Assembly (NCBI GenBank): GCA_030613575.1
Contig: JAUWLP010000006.1
Location: forward strand, 1 to 35,332
Reading direction: 5' to 3'
DNA from: Desulfobacteraceae bacterium
GTDB lineage: Bacteria; Desulfobacterota; Desulfobacteria; Desulfobacterales; UBA11574
DNA length: 35,332 nt
Below the pieces are notes generated by a model that saw nothing but the letters and a program-made list of their open reading frames with translations, was not told where the DNA came from and did no database searches. This document shows positions 1 to 8,303 of this stretch, in pieces (position 1 is the first letter of the stretch; the number at the start of each line of letters is the position of its first letter). A program made the position numbers and the translations under genes.

Positions 1-567
1 AAGCATCAGGTATATGTATACCGGTGGATGCACAAAGCCAACACCCACCTTATCCACTAATGAATAGGCTGCAATAGTCCCGCCAGTACAAAGTGCCCAG
101 AGAGAACCTCCGCCCCGCAGTGTCAGGAAGGGCTCAAGAAAGGATTTTCCGGAAAAGGATGGCAGATGAATTACATAGATGCCGAAAACAACCAGGGCAA
201 TGCCGAACGCTCCGAAGAGAGAGATTTGTTCATGGATTAGAACAACGGCAAGAAAAGGCACAAAGAGGGGCCCCGAACCACGGGAAAGCGGATAGACCAG
301 TGAGAGATCCCCCCGCTCGTAAGCGCCTCCCATGAACCAGAAATAGAGAAAGTGCAGGAGTCCGGTAGCTGCTACGCATGTCCAGCCCTGTGCTGAGATG
401 ATAGTCTTGGGCCAGAAATAGAGAAACATAGGAAAATAAATGACCAGTGCAACCAGCAGGAACCACCAGATGAACACTATCTTTTTTTGGCTTTTTTTAA
501 GCAGATAGTTCCAGCCAGCGTGCAAAAAAGCGGCTATGAGCACAATGCACAGGGCCAGCCCACTCAT
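1..567 (-). CDS. DMT/EamA-family transporter, C-terminus cut by window edge
   Basis: Reading the - strand from the ATG at 567 gives 189 codons with no stop up to the left edge, so the gene is partial. The protein is very hydrophobic, with successive membrane segments. It carries the EamA-type stretch SLVYPLSRGSGPLFVPFLA followed by a helix ending FGIALVVFGIYVI, which is characteristic of drug/metabolite transporter (DMT) superfamily permeases with two EamA repeats. The second repeat begins near residue 160 (SLWALCTGGTIAAYS). AAGGAACC lies a few bases before the ATG as a ribosome site. It acts in the inner membrane; the substrate cannot be told. It is transcribed away from the purine cluster, so it is probably an unrelated neighbour. 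The family call is firm; the substrate is unknown. Confidence 0.8.
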   Translation of the reverse strand, partial: MSGLALCIVLIAAFLHAGWNYLLKKSQKKIVFIWWFLLVALVIYFPMFLYFWPKTIISAQGWTCVAATGLLHFLYFWFMGGAYERGDLSLVYPLSRGSGPLFVPFLAVVLIHEQISLFGAFGIALVVFGIYVIHLPSFSGKSFLEPFLTLRGGGSLWALCTGGTIAAYSLVDKVGVGFVHPPVYIYLML

Positions 568-1218
568 AAAAAGGTTCCTTGCTCGAGTAATTGAGCTCCG
601 GAGTACCGGATAAATGGGATTGATATGTGATCGGTGTTTAGCATTGCACCTTGCCTGTTGCATGTATGAAAGGTTTTATTGATTAACGTTGTGGGTAGTT
701 CTCAGAATTGGAAAATGTTGTTGCACTGGAGTTTCCAATATTGAATCGCAGGAGGAGGCTGCAAAAACATCTAAACATTTACTATAAATCAATATCTTAA
801 CATTTATGTCAAGTTTTATGTGCTTATGGCTTTGCCCCACCTCCCCACAAAAAAGAGGCCCGCATGGCCCCCCAGGAAAGGAGACTATACCCGGATCTGT
901 TGAGAACTTACTTTTCACCACTTAAAATAAAGGGGAATTCTGAGCAATCTGAACGAAAGTAAAAAAACAATGGTCTTCACACTAATCCACGATGAGCCAT
1001 AATTTCTTAAAAGGTATAGTAAAGATCCGGGCCCAGCCTCCGGCCCTGAGGGAGAACCCGGCTTTGGTTTAGCCCCAGAGGGGGCTTTAGTCTCTTGGAA
1101 TTTCAATTCAAAAAAGCGCTGATGATGCTGTCCCGGGCAAAAGTATGCTCAAGGGTTCTACACACAACCGAGAATGGCTTACCGTTGGGCGCAGAATCAA
1201 ATTAAAAGTTTTTTAAGA
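568..1218. other. Intergenic region without recognised gene
   Basis: About 650 bases between the divergent transporter and the repeat element at 1219. I see no convincing coding frame: the short open frames lack ribosome sites and protein-like composition. It holds GC-rich stretches (about 835-900 and 1025-1095), including a small AGCCCC-AGAG-GGGGCT hairpin near 1070-1085 that could end transcription in either direction. Its tail is not a clean T-run. The transporter promoter must lie in the left part, but no site stands out. Confidence 0.4.
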
Positions 1219-1552
1219 CACTAGTGCCCCGTCTCATAAATTATGTATTTCAAATTGGCAAAATAAAATGTCCTCAACAGGGTTACATTTAATCCACTTA
1301 TCAGAGACGGGGAAATCCGAAATTCGAATATCGAAATTCTAAACAAATTCGAATGACATAAATTCAAATTCACAAAACATTTTAAAATCGAGGTAGTTAG
1401 CCGCATTTGTTTTTGATTTTGAACATTCGGATTTTGATATTGTTTCGGATTTCGGATTTCGATATTCGGATTTTTTAAGGTAGTTCCTGTGATTTGAGGA
1501 CATGTTAAATTGATAACATCGTGCATATAACTTTTAAGACGCTGCACTAGTG
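1219..1552. repeat. MITE-like element with terminal inverted repeats and inner inverted arms
   Basis: The ends are inverted copies. CACTAGTGC at 1219-1227 is mirrored by GCACTAGTG at 1544-1552, and similarity continues inward for about 26 bases (21 of 26 positions agree by my count). TGTCCTCAA is also mirrored deeper in. Inside lies a second inverted pair made of short degenerate AAATCCGAA / TCGAAAT units (left about 1313-1372, right about 1405-1476) around a core near 1380-1400. It contains no transposase and its - strand open frame is low-complexity, so it is a non-autonomous element. ACTAGT is itself a palindrome, so the exact target duplication cannot be assigned. Confidence 0.7.
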
Positions 1553-1674
1553 GTCGATATTGGTTTTATTTCCGTCATTTCTCTCGTACCTGTGTCCAAT
1601 GTCAAGACCTGACACCTTTTGATACAAAATTTTTGAATGATAATTAAAAAGTTTGAATTAATATTTAAAAATAA

Positions 1675-1703
1675 TTGACATTCCCAATGTTTTATTTTAG
1701 TGT
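1675..1703 (+). promoter_or_regulatory. Candidate sigma-70 promoter for the purine cluster
   Basis: A perfect -35 hexamer TTGACA (1675-1680) is followed after 17 bases by the weak -10 candidate TAGTGT (1698-1703). It sits in very AT-rich DNA about 85 bases before the first gene of the cluster. The weak -10 would fit an activated promoter, but this is inferred from sequence only. Confidence 0.35.
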
Positions 1704-1786
1704 TTAATCTGAAAATAAAAACAACACTGGAGACTCCTGTTCTTTTTTGTAATAAGAATGCAATTTTCATTCGGTAAGGAGAAAGT

Positions 1787-3133
1787 GTGTCACAAATTCT
1801 TATAAAAAACGGCACTGTAGTAACGATGAATTCCGGCAGAGAAATTCTTGAAGCCGATATTCTCATCGAAAACGACCTGATAAAAGAGATAGGTTCCAGC
1901 CTTGACTTAAAAGCAGAAAAAGAGATTGATGCTTCAGGTCTTGTTATAATTCCCGGACTTATTCAATCTCACATTCATCTGACTCAGGTTCTTTTCCGGA
2001 GCCTGGCAGATGACATGGAACTTCTGGACTGGTTAAAAAAACGAATATGGCCCCTGGAAGCATGCCATACTTTTGAGTCCAACGCAGTATCGGCCAGGCT
2101 TGGAATTGCAGAGCTTATTATGGGCGGTACAACCGCAATTATTGACATGGGTACTGTGAATCATACAGAAGCAATATGCGAGACAGTGCAGGATACCGGG
2201 TATCGTGCAGTTGTTGGGAAATGTATGATGGATCATGGAAGCGGAGTGCCGGCCGGTTTAATGGAGAACACCTGGGATTCCATTAAGCAAAGCACATATC
2301 TGATGAACAAATGGCACGGCGCTGCCAACGGAAGGATAAAATACGCATTCACTCCACGATTTGTTGTTTCCTGCAGCGATGATCTTCTTCTTAAAGTAAG
2401 TGATCTGTCACGCGATAACGATATTATTGTTCATACCCATGCTTCTGAAAACCGTTGGGAAATTGCACTGGTTGAGCAGGAGAGAGGCATGCGTAATGTG
2501 AAATACCTGGAAAAATTAGGACTTACCGGAGAAAATCTTGTTCTTGCCCATTGCATCTGGCTCAATGATGAAGAGATGAAAATACTCAGTGATACAGGTA
2601 CGAAAATAGCTCACTGTCCTGGCAGTAATCTTAAACTTGCATCTGGTATTGCTAAAATTCCTGAACTGCTGAAGATGGGAGCAAATGTATCTCTGGCAGC
2701 AGATGGTGCCCCATGCAACAACAACCTGAGCATGTTCAGGGAGATGCGCCATGCTGCTTTGATACAAAAGGTCAGGCTGCTGTCACCAACAGCTCTGCCT
2801 GCACACCAGGTGTTTGAAATGGCCACACTTGGCGGAGCAAAGGCAATGGGAATGGAAGATGAACTGGGAAGTATTGAAACAGGTAAAAAAGCAGATATAG
2901 TTTTAGTTGATCTGAAAAAAGCGCATACTTCGCCCGGCATCAACCGTGATCCTGTTTCCCAACTGGTTTATTCAGCAACTACCCAGGATGTTCAGACCAC
3001 AATTGTTAACGGTAAAATACTTATGCGCGACCGAAAGCTTGAGACCATAGATATTGATGATACAATCCTGGAAGCTGATCGAATCTGCGGAAAATTGCTT
3101 ATGTCAGATAATATAAGACCTCTTTTTGCATAA
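1787..3133 (+). CDS. Amidohydrolase, MtaD / SAH-deaminase-like (ATZ/TRZ family)
   Basis: A metal-dependent deaminase of the amidohydrolase superfamily, 448 aa, full length. It shows the metal motif HIH (H62, H64) after the PGL turn, a second histidine site HTHASEN (near 216-218), LAHC (H255) and the catalytic Asp in AADGAPCNNN (D306). The stretch RSLADDMELLDWL followed by IWPLE matches 5-methylthioadenosine/S-adenosylhomocysteine deaminases and related aminopurine deaminases. In this setting it probably deaminates an aminopurine or its nucleoside; the exact substrate is uncertain. The start is GTG with TAAGGAG just upstream. It opens the + strand purine cluster, about 200 bases before the PLP enzyme genes. 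Guanine deaminase or 5'-deoxyadenosine deaminase activity is also possible. Confidence 0.8.
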   Translation: MSQILIKNGTVVTMNSGREILEADILIENDLIKEIGSSLDLKAEKEIDASGLVIIPGLIQSHIHLTQVLFRSLADDMELLDWLKKRIWPLEACHTFESNAVSARLGIAELIMGGTTAIIDMGTVNHTEAICETVQDTGYRAVVGKCMMDHGSGVPAGLMENTWDSIKQSTYLMNKWHGAANGRIKYAFTPRFVVSCSDDLLLKVSDLSRDNDIIVHTHASENRWEIALVEQERGMRNVKYLEKLGLTGENLVLAHCIWLNDEEMKILSDTGTKIAHCPGSNLKLASGIAKIPELLKMGANVSLAADGAPCNNNLSMFREMRHAALIQKVRLLSPTALPAHQVFEMATLGGAKAMGMEDELGSIETGKKADIVLVDLKKAHTSPGINRDPVSQLVYSATTQDVQTTIVNGKILMRDRKLETIDIDDTILEADRICGKLLMSDNIRPLFA

Positions 3134-3195
3134 AATACCTCCAGTATTTAAGCAGATGGTTGAAAATCCTTGCAAACTGTATAATTGACGAAAAA

Positions 3196-3300
3196 ATGAA
3201 ACAGGATTCCATCAAAAGATCCAGAAATCTTTTAAAGAGATTTCCCTTGTATCCGGAGCTTGATCTTGACTTTTTAATGGATCAGTTTCTGGTGAAATAA
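3196..3300 (+). CDS. Possible 34-aa small protein
   Basis: A short open frame between the first amidohydrolase and the threonine-synthase-like gene, reading MKQDSIKRSRNLLKRF at its start and ending in FLVK. It is basic at the front and acidic/hydrophobic at the back. The frame stays open upstream, so a TTG start at 3160 could add 12 residues. No clear ribosome site precedes the ATG, and I recognise no family. It may be a real small protein, a gene remnant or chance. Confidence 0.25.
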   Translation: MKQDSIKRSRNLLKRFPLYPELDLDFLMDQFLVK

Positions 3301-3330
3301 CATATTTTTTTAAATCATGCCGGAGGCAAT

Positions 3331-4593
3331 ATGAAATATGTAACAGGTGCAAAATGTGTGATTTGCGGCAAGTTTTTTAAAAAAGATCAATTTGAATATA
3401 TCTGCCCGGATCATGGGAATGAAGGAATCCTTGATATCAAGTATGATTATGATTCCATAAAAAAAGATTTTACAAAACATTGTCTTGCCAACAATAAAGA
3501 CCAATCCGTCTGGAGATACGGACCCCTTCTTCCGGTAAATGAGGATTCCCCTGTGCCCAGGCTCTCTGTTGGCCCAACCCCGCTCTACCACCTGGAAAAG
3601 TTAGCCACCAGGCTTGGCATAAAGGATCTATATTTAAAAGACGATGGACGATTGCCCACAGCATCGTTTAAAGACAGGGCAAGCGCAATTGCCGTTGTAA
3701 AGGCATGGGAAAAGAGAGCCAAGGTTATTACAACTGCAAGCACAGGTAATGCAGCTGCTGCATTAAGCGGTCTTTGCGCTTCTGTTGGACAGGAAAATGT
3801 GATCTTTGTTCCAGTATCTGCGCCTAAGGCGAAAATTGCCCAGCTGCTTATGTTTGGATCAAAAGTTATACTTGTTAACGGGACATATGATGACGCATTT
3901 GATCTCTGCCTGAAAGTAGCAAAAGAGTACGGTTGGTACAACAGGAATACAGGCTATAATCCATATATGTCAGAAGGCAAAAAAACCTGCTCTTTTGAAA
4001 TTTGTGAACAGCTAAAGTGGAAAGCACCTGACACAATTTTCGTCAGTGTGGGTGACGGCTGCATAATTGGCGGTATTCATAAAGGGCTTAAGGATCTCCT
4101 TGAAATGGGGTGGATTGACATAATGCCAAGGCTTGTCGGAATCCAGGCTGAAGGCAGCAGCTATATGTATCAGGCCTGGAAAAACAATGAGGATATTATT
4201 ACAAAACCTGCGGTAGTTGCAGAAACTATTGCAGACAGTATCAGTGCCGGACTTCCAAGGGACCGGGTTAAAGCCCTTGATGCAGTAAATAAAACCAAAG
4301 GAGAGTTCATAACGGTAAGTGATGAAGAAATTCTAAAAGCGATTCCCGATCTTGCCGGGAAAACCGGAGTTTTTGCGGAGCCTGCTGGTGCCGCCACATG
4401 GGCAGGCGTTCTAAAAGCTGCAGAAACAGGCATGTTTTCTTGTGATGAATCTGTGGTTGTTATTAATACAGGAAGCGGCTTAAAGGATATTAACAGTGCC
4501 ATGAAATCGGTTGAACTTACAAATATGCAGTACTTCAAAGTTGAACCGTCAATTGATAAATTCAGGATAATTGCATCTTATCTAAAGCTATAA
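3331..4593 (+). CDS. Threonine-synthase-like PLP-dependent enzyme
   Basis: A fold-type II PLP enzyme, 420 aa. The N-terminus has a zinc-ribbon-like segment (CVICGKFF, then CPDHG, residues about 9-30) typical of many threonine synthases. PTPLYHLEKLATRLG leads to the PLP lysine motif TASFKDRAS (near residue 112), and STGNAAAALSG binds the cofactor and substrate carboxylate. The C-terminal VVINTGSGLKD is also as in threonine synthases. GGAGG precedes the ATG. Canonical threonine synthase acts on O-phosphohomoserine. Here the gene lies within a purine catabolism cluster, directly before a second PLP enzyme and YgeY, where other clusters carry YgeX (2,3-diaminopropionate ammonia-lyase). I therefore infer a beta-elimination or beta-replacement role on a purine-derived amino acid, while housekeeping threonine synthesis remains possible. 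Confidence 0.8.
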   Translation: MKYVTGAKCVICGKFFKKDQFEYICPDHGNEGILDIKYDYDSIKKDFTKHCLANNKDQSVWRYGPLLPVNEDSPVPRLSVGPTPLYHLEKLATRLGIKDLYLKDDGRLPTASFKDRASAIAVVKAWEKRAKVITTASTGNAAAALSGLCASVGQENVIFVPVSAPKAKIAQLLMFGSKVILVNGTYDDAFDLCLKVAKEYGWYNRNTGYNPYMSEGKKTCSFEICEQLKWKAPDTIFVSVGDGCIIGGIHKGLKDLLEMGWIDIMPRLVGIQAEGSSYMYQAWKNNEDIITKPAVVAETIADSISAGLPRDRVKALDAVNKTKGEFITVSDEEILKAIPDLAGKTGVFAEPAGAATWAGVLKAAETGMFSCDESVVVINTGSGLKDINSAMKSVELTNMQYFKVEPSIDKFRIIASYLKL

Positions 4594-4634
4594 TTTGCTT
4601 ATAATATAAAAATGCAACACAGGAGATAAAAACC

Positions 4635-6104
4635 ATGATCGATTTAACTGTTTTCCCGGATGCCTTAAACAGGACAATGGAACATGCCAGGGAAAGAGAC
4701 ATCATTATTCCCACTCTGAAACAGCAGAGGGACCCTTCTTTAATCCCGGAAAAGATACAGGACAGGCTTAAGAACGTAGGTCTCTGGGATCTTGATCCGC
4801 TGAATCTTTTCAGGATTTCATGGCAGAATGAGCCCAAGGAGGTCGGCGGCGGATATACAGGCGTAAACTTCATGGAATTTCCTGAAGAGCTGACAGGTGT
4901 TAAAGCACGTATCATTGCTCTTGTGGGCAAGTATTTTCCAACAGGTGCCCATAAAGTAGGTGCAGCTTTTGGATGTCTTGTTCCAAGACTTGTTACAGGA
5001 CAGTTTGATTCCACAAAACAGAAAGCGGTTTGGCCTTCAACAGGTAATTACTGCAGGGGCGGAGCATATGATTCAGCCCTTCTAGGATGTGAATCCATTG
5101 CAATCCTGCCCGAAGAGATGAGCCGCGAGCGTTTTGAATGGTTGAAAAAAGTTGCTGGCAGGATCATCAAGACCCCAGGTTCTGAAAGTAATGTAAAAGA
5201 GATATTCGATAAATGCTGGGAACTTAGAAATTCAGGTGAAGATCTTGTAATCTTCAACCAGTTTGATGAGTTTGGAAACTACCTGTGGCACCATGAAGTT
5301 ACAGGACCTGCAATGCTTGATGTATTAAAGAGTGTTCTGAAAGAGGGTGACAGGATAAGGGGTTTTGTTTCCGCGACAGGTTCCGGCGGAACAATTGCAT
5401 CAGGTGATTTCCTGAAGAAAATATTCCCTGAATGCAAAATTGTTGCAAGCGAAGCCCTCCAGTGCCCCACACTTCTTAATAACGGATTTGGTGCCCACAG
5501 GATCGAAGGTATTGGTGACAAACATATACCCTGGATTCACAATACTAAAAATACCGACTTTATTGTTGCCATAGATGACAATGTTCCCATGAACCTGATC
5601 CGCCTTTTTAATGAACCTGATGGGAAAAAACTTCTTAAAGAAAAAGGTGTGTCAGATAATATTGTAAACAATCTTGATCTGGTTGGAATTTCAGGAGCTT
5701 CAAACCTTGCATCTGCAATAAAATTCGCAAAGTACTATGAACTTACCGAAAACGACCTGGTGGTGACTGTTCTGACCGATTCAATGGAGATGTACAAAAG
5801 CAGGCTTGATGAGCTGACGCAAGAGTTGGGAAGTTTTTCAGATAAAGATGCTGAAGCTGTTTATTCAAGATATCTACAGGGTCTTACAATCGATTATATG
5901 GAAGAGCTGACCTATTACGGTAAAAAACGCATTCACAATCTGAAATACTATACATGGGTTGAACAACAGGGGAAAACCTATGAAGAGATCCAGGAACAGT
6001 GGTACAATGACTCTTACTGGACCTCTATTGTAGATAAGGCTGAAGAGATTGATTCCCTGATTGATGATTTTAACAAAAAAACCGGACTGCTTGAAAAATT
6101 ATAG
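4635..6104 (+). CDS. PLP-dependent beta-family enzyme (cysteine synthase/TrpB-like), substrate unknown
   Basis: A 489-aa fold-type II PLP protein, longer than cysteine synthases (about 310 aa). The Schiff-base lysine is in PTGAHKVGAA (near residue 107), similar to the GAHK of tryptophan synthase beta. The glycine-rich phosphate loop is ATGSGGTIASG (near residue 250). WPSTGNYCRGGAYDSALLG forms the substrate-side loop, and a C-terminal extension of about 100 residues rich in Tyr, Glu and Trp follows the catalytic fold. AGGAGA precedes the ATG. It starts 41 bases after the threonine-synthase-like gene and ends 10 bases before ygeY, so all three are likely cotranscribed. It does not look like canonical YgeX, whose motif is NAFKMLG. 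The inferred role is a lyase on a diaminopropionate-like or other ureide-derived amino acid. Confidence 0.75.
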   Translation: MIDLTVFPDALNRTMEHARERDIIIPTLKQQRDPSLIPEKIQDRLKNVGLWDLDPLNLFRISWQNEPKEVGGGYTGVNFMEFPEELTGVKARIIALVGKYFPTGAHKVGAAFGCLVPRLVTGQFDSTKQKAVWPSTGNYCRGGAYDSALLGCESIAILPEEMSRERFEWLKKVAGRIIKTPGSESNVKEIFDKCWELRNSGEDLVIFNQFDEFGNYLWHHEVTGPAMLDVLKSVLKEGDRIRGFVSATGSGGTIASGDFLKKIFPECKIVASEALQCPTLLNNGFGAHRIEGIGDKHIPWIHNTKNTDFIVAIDDNVPMNLIRLFNEPDGKKLLKEKGVSDNIVNNLDLVGISGASNLASAIKFAKYYELTENDLVVTVLTDSMEMYKSRLDELTQELGSFSDKDAEAVYSRYLQGLTIDYMEELTYYGKKRIHNLKYYTWVEQQGKTYEEIQEQWYNDSYWTSIVDKAEEIDSLIDDFNKKTGLLEKL

Positions 6105-6114
6105 GAAGGAATAA

Positions 6115-7320
6115 ATGAAGCCTGATTACAGAGAGATATTAAAAAAAGCTGAAGAGTATAAACCCCGGATGTCAAAATTTCTCCGCGACATGATTGCAAT
6201 TCCCAGTGAAAGTTGTGATGAAAAAGATGTTGTACTGAGAATTAAACAAGAGATGGAACTTGTGGGTTTCGATTGGATTGAAATTGATCCCATGGGAAAT
6301 ATTCTGGGATATATCGGAAAAGGCAAAACCCTTATCGCAATGGATGCTCACATAGATACTGTTGGTGTTGGAAACATGGAGAACTGGGATTATGACCCCT
6401 ATGAAGGGTATGAAGATGATGAGATCATTGTGGGAAGAGGTGCAAGTGACCAGAAAGGCGGAATGGCTTCCATGGTTTATGCCGGAAAAATAATTAAAGA
6501 CCTGGGCCTGGAAGATGATTATACACTGCTTGTAACAGGAACTGTTCAGGAAGAGGACTGTGACGGTCTATGCTGGCAATATCTTATTGAACAGAGCAAA
6601 ATCAGACCTGATCTTGTAGTCTCCACAGAACCCACTTCATGCCGCATTTACAGGGGGCAGAGGGGAAGAATGGAAATAAAGGTTGAAACAAGCGGTGTCA
6701 GCTGCCATGGTTCGGCTCCTGAAAGAGGAGACAATGCAATTTTTAAAATGGGACCGATTCTCAATGATCTTCAGGAACTGAACCAAAAATTGAAAAATGA
6801 TGATTTCCTGGGTAAAGGCACTCTTACGGTTTCTGAGATATTCTTTTCATCCCCTTCAAGATGTGCTGTCGCTGACGGATGCAGCATCTCAATTGACAGA
6901 CGTCTGACCTTGGGTGAAACATGGGAAGGAGCGCTTGATGAAATCAGAGAACTTACTTCGGTAAAAGAATTTAAGGCTGTTGTTTCAATGTACAACTACG
7001 ACAAACCTGCATACACAGGTCTTGTTTACCCTAGTGAAGCATATTTTCCGGCATGGGTCCTTAATGAAGACCATGATGCCTGCGTAAGCCTTGTATCTGC
7101 ATACAGAGAGCTTTTTAACAAAGATCCTGTTGTTGACAAATGGACATTCTCCACAAACGGTGTCTCTATAATGGGAAGATTTGGAATCCCCTGCATTGGA
7201 TTCGGTCCGGGCCATGAAGATCAGGCACATGCTCCCAACGAAAAAACCTGGAAAAAAGAACTTGTTGAGGCTGCTGCAATGTATGCGGCTATTCCGTCAA
7301 TGTATATGAAAACCACTTAA
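6115..7320 (+). CDS. ygeY: YgeY-family M20 metallohydrolase
   Basis: A 401-aa M20-type zinc hydrolase related to ArgE/DapE, matching the YgeY group found beside ssnA, ygfK and ygeW. Metal-binding motifs are MDAHIDTVG (H79, D81), [15 protein letters not shown] (D112) and [10 protein letters not shown] (Glu pair near 146). The dimer/lid part holds [14 protein letters not shown], and the final metal ligand is in [11 protein letters not shown]. YgeY proteins are often labelled 'selenium metabolism hydrolase' from co-occurrence only. In the purine/urate pathway it is thought to hydrolyse an amide or ureide intermediate to release an amino acid. GGAAGGA precedes the ATG, and it follows the second PLP gene by 10 bases. 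Family assignment is firm; the substrate is not established here. Confidence 0.9.
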   Translation: MKPDYREILKKAEEYKPRMSKFLRDMIAIPSESCDEKDVVLRIKQEMELVGFDWIEIDPMGNILGYIGKGKTLIAMDAHIDTVGVGNMENWDYDPYEGYEDDEIIVGRGASDQKGGMASMVYAGKIIKDLGLEDDYTLLVTGTVQEEDCDGLCWQYLIEQSKIRPDLVVSTEPTSCRIYRGQRGRMEIKVETSGVSCHGSAPERGDNAIFKMGPILNDLQELNQKLKNDDFLGKGTLTVSEIFFSSPSRCAVADGCSISIDRRLTLGETWEGALDEIRELTSVKEFKAVVSMYNYDKPAYTGLVYPSEAYFPAWVLNEDHDACVSLVSAYRELFNKDPVVDKWTFSTNGVSIMGRFGIPCIGFGPGHEDQAHAPNEKTWKKELVEAAAMYAAIPSMYMKTT

Positions 7321-7340
7321 CGAGATCTGAAGGTTGAGCC

Positions 7341-8291
7341 ATGAAGAAATTTGCTGTAGTCGCCATTGGTGGAAATTCATTGATACGGGACAAACACCAT
7401 TTAAAAGTGGAAGATCAGTACCAAGAAATAAAAAAAACAGTAAAGCACATTGTTGACATCATTGAAGTCGGATATGGGGTTGTTATTACACACGGAAACG
7501 GACCCCAGGTTGGTTTTATCTTTAGAAGATCTGAAATTGCATATGAGCATGAGGGACTTCATTTTGTTCCGCTCCAGAGTTGTGTGGCCGACACCCAGGG
7601 GGCCATAGGCTACCAGATCCAGCAGGCCCTGGACAATGAATTTAAGATAAGGAAGATAGAACAAAAGGCCGTAACCGTTGTTACACAGGTTAAGGTTTCA
7701 AAACAAGATCCGGGCTTTAAAAATCCCACAAAACCCATTGGCACTTTTTGTGAAGATGAAAAGGCCAAGAAGATTGCAAAGGATCATCCTGACTGGAAAA
7801 TGGTATTTGATGCAGGGCGGGGATACAGAAGAGTGGTTCCTTCGCCAAAACCTGTGGAAATCATTGAAATGGATATGGTTAAAGAGCTGGTAAAAAGCAA
7901 TTACAGCGTTATTGCTGTTGGCGGAGGCGGCATTCCGGTTATAGAAAACAAGGATGGAACCCTTGAAGGGGTAAGTGCCGTTATAGATAAGGACTTTGCT
8001 TCGGCATTGCTTGCCAGGAATCTTAAGGCGGATCTACTGATCATCTCAACAGGTGTTGACAGGGTATGTCTCAATTTCGGACAGGAAAATGAAAAAGCTT
8101 TATCTGAAATAACAGCTGACCAGGCAAGAGAGTATATGGAAGATGGCCATTTTGCAGCAGGAAGCATGCTTCCAAAGATACAGGCAATTCTCTGGTTTCT
8201 CCAAAACGGTGGGAAAAAAGCGATCATAACTAAACCTGACAATCTGAAACAGGCGATTAATGGAAGATGTGGAACCCATATAATCAAATAA
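7341..8291 (+). CDS. arcC: Carbamate kinase (YqeA/ArcC type)
   Basis: 316 aa, the normal length. It opens with the amino acid kinase motif VAIGGNSLI, then THGNGPQVG, and carries AVGGGGIPV and STGVDRVCLNFG, all typical of carbamate kinases. It transfers phosphate from carbamoyl phosphate to ADP, giving ATP, CO2 and ammonia in the cytoplasm. With the YgeW carbamoyltransferase downstream, it would convert the carbamoyl group of a ureide to ATP, the energy-yielding step of anaerobic ureide fermentation. E. coli has the paralogue yqeA in the matching cluster. It starts 20 bases after ygeY, with AAGGTTGAG before the ATG. Confidence 0.93.
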   Translation: MKKFAVVAIGGNSLIRDKHHLKVEDQYQEIKKTVKHIVDIIEVGYGVVITHGNGPQVGFIFRRSEIAYEHEGLHFVPLQSCVADTQGAIGYQIQQALDNEFKIRKIEQKAVTVVTQVKVSKQDPGFKNPTKPIGTFCEDEKAKKIAKDHPDWKMVFDAGRGYRRVVPSPKPVEIIEMDMVKELVKSNYSVIAVGGGGIPVIENKDGTLEGVSAVIDKDFASALLARNLKADLLIISTGVDRVCLNFGQENEKALSEITADQAREYMEDGHFAAGSMLPKIQAILWFLQNGGKKAIITKPDNLKQAINGRCGTHIIK

Positions 8292-8303
8292 ACGGAGGGA
8301 TTT

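Noticed and set aside
93-335. Open frame on the + strand at the left edge
   Set aside because: It is antisense to the clear membrane transporter on the - strand and has an Arg-rich, non-family translation.
1221-1547. Open frame of about 108 codons on the - strand
   Set aside because: It lies wholly inside the inverted repeat element, has low-complexity Asn/Ile/Arg/Phe-rich translation and no ribosome site; it is a by-product of the repeats.
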